Origin: an uncultured bacterium
Lineage (GTDB): Bacteria > Patescibacteriota > Patescibacteriia > UBA1558 > GWA2-36-10
DNA: 5,946 nt
Assembly: GCA_903876815.1 (NCBI GenBank)
Contig: CAIRBL010000083.1
Location: forward strand, 1-5,946
Direction: 5' to 3'
Both the position numbers and the translations under genes were made by a program. Below, piece by piece: positions 5,864-5,946 of the stretch. Each line of letters opens with the position of its first letter. Position 1 is the first letter of the stretch. The notes under the pieces are model-generated. The model searched no databases. It saw only the letters and a list, made by a program, of their open reading frames with translations, and had not been told where the DNA came from.

Positions 5864-5946
5864 AAAAGAATGAGCTGAAAGTGATTGAGCAACAATGGAT
5901 GGCGCAAAACCTCAAAAAATTCATGGCGAATGGCCAAAAAATTTCA
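5864..5946. other. Right-edge segment with no intact gene
   Basis: The minus-strand OLD frame is open here only to TGA at 5914-5912. A second minus frame is open from just inside the edge to TGA at 5862-5860, which overlaps the TTG start as TTGA. The plus strand has one frame open from 5848 to the edge, with GTG at 5881 and ATG at 5899, reading MAQNLKKFMANGQKIS from 5899. None can be confirmed as coding because the window ends. Confidence 0.5.
5899..5943. repeat. Imperfect short direct repeat at the right edge
   Basis: ATGGCG at 5899-5904 and 5923-5928, each followed by CAAAAAATT (5913-5921 and 5935-5943), make two loosely matched units 22 to 24 bases apart. More copies may continue past the window. 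The two in-frame stops that break the OLD frame lie within or between these units. Two copies this short could also be coincidence. Confidence 0.35.

Noticed and set aside
5870..5946. Recoding of TGA as glycine (code 25), which would open the OLD frame at the right edge
   Set aside because: The long genes in the window use GGN for glycine with no internal TGA, and the protease frame ends naturally at TGA with the next gene starting one base later. A recoded genome would show many in-frame TGA codons.

Overview
The window is a compact, AT-rich stretch (roughly one third G+C by eye) in which every supportable gene lies on the minus strand. Genes are separated by 1 to 15 bases, except for one 113-base gap at 2802-2914. 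Start codons lack good Shine-Dalgarno sequences. The mix of genes, a subtilisin-like protease with a VCBS/FG-GAP-type repeat tail, a GtrA protein beside a family 2 glycosyltransferase and a membrane-anchored glycosidase, resembles Candidate Phyla Radiation (Patescibacteria/Parcubacteria) genomes. That assignment is inference from gene style, with no marker gene to confirm it. The standard genetic code fits: long reading frames contain no internal TGA, and one gene ends in TGA.

In the direction of transcription (right to left) there are two likely transcription units. The first enters from the right edge: the C-terminal part of an OLD-family ATPase/TOPRIM nuclease (5863-4865), an EamA/DMT-type multi-spanning transporter (4849-3917) and a signal-anchored (beta/alpha)8-barrel glycoside hydrolase (3910-2915). 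A clear rho-independent terminator at 2896-2861 closes it. The second starts immediately from a promoter with a perfect TATAAT box at 2844-2839. It reads a secreted S8 protease with a five-unit 51-residue repeat domain (2801-777), GtrA (775-350) and a GT2 polyprenyl-phosphate sugar transferase (345 to beyond the left edge).

The shared theme is the cell envelope. The GT2 enzyme probably makes a lipid-linked sugar and GtrA probably flips it. The glycosidase and protease act outside the membrane, and the DMT protein moves an unknown small molecule. The OLD nuclease does not fit this theme and may be a defence or DNA-maintenance gene that happens to lie upstream.

The least ordinary points are four. 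The OLD frame is broken by stops just upstream of its first usable start, next to a small direct repeat at the right edge. The protease repeats keep an exact 153-base period with a 59-base block identical in two units. The protease lacks room for a normal I9 propeptide. The two exported enzymes each carry exactly two cysteines while the cytoplasmic genes have almost none. I found no RNA gene, CRISPR array, insertion sequence or clearly new multi-gene system.
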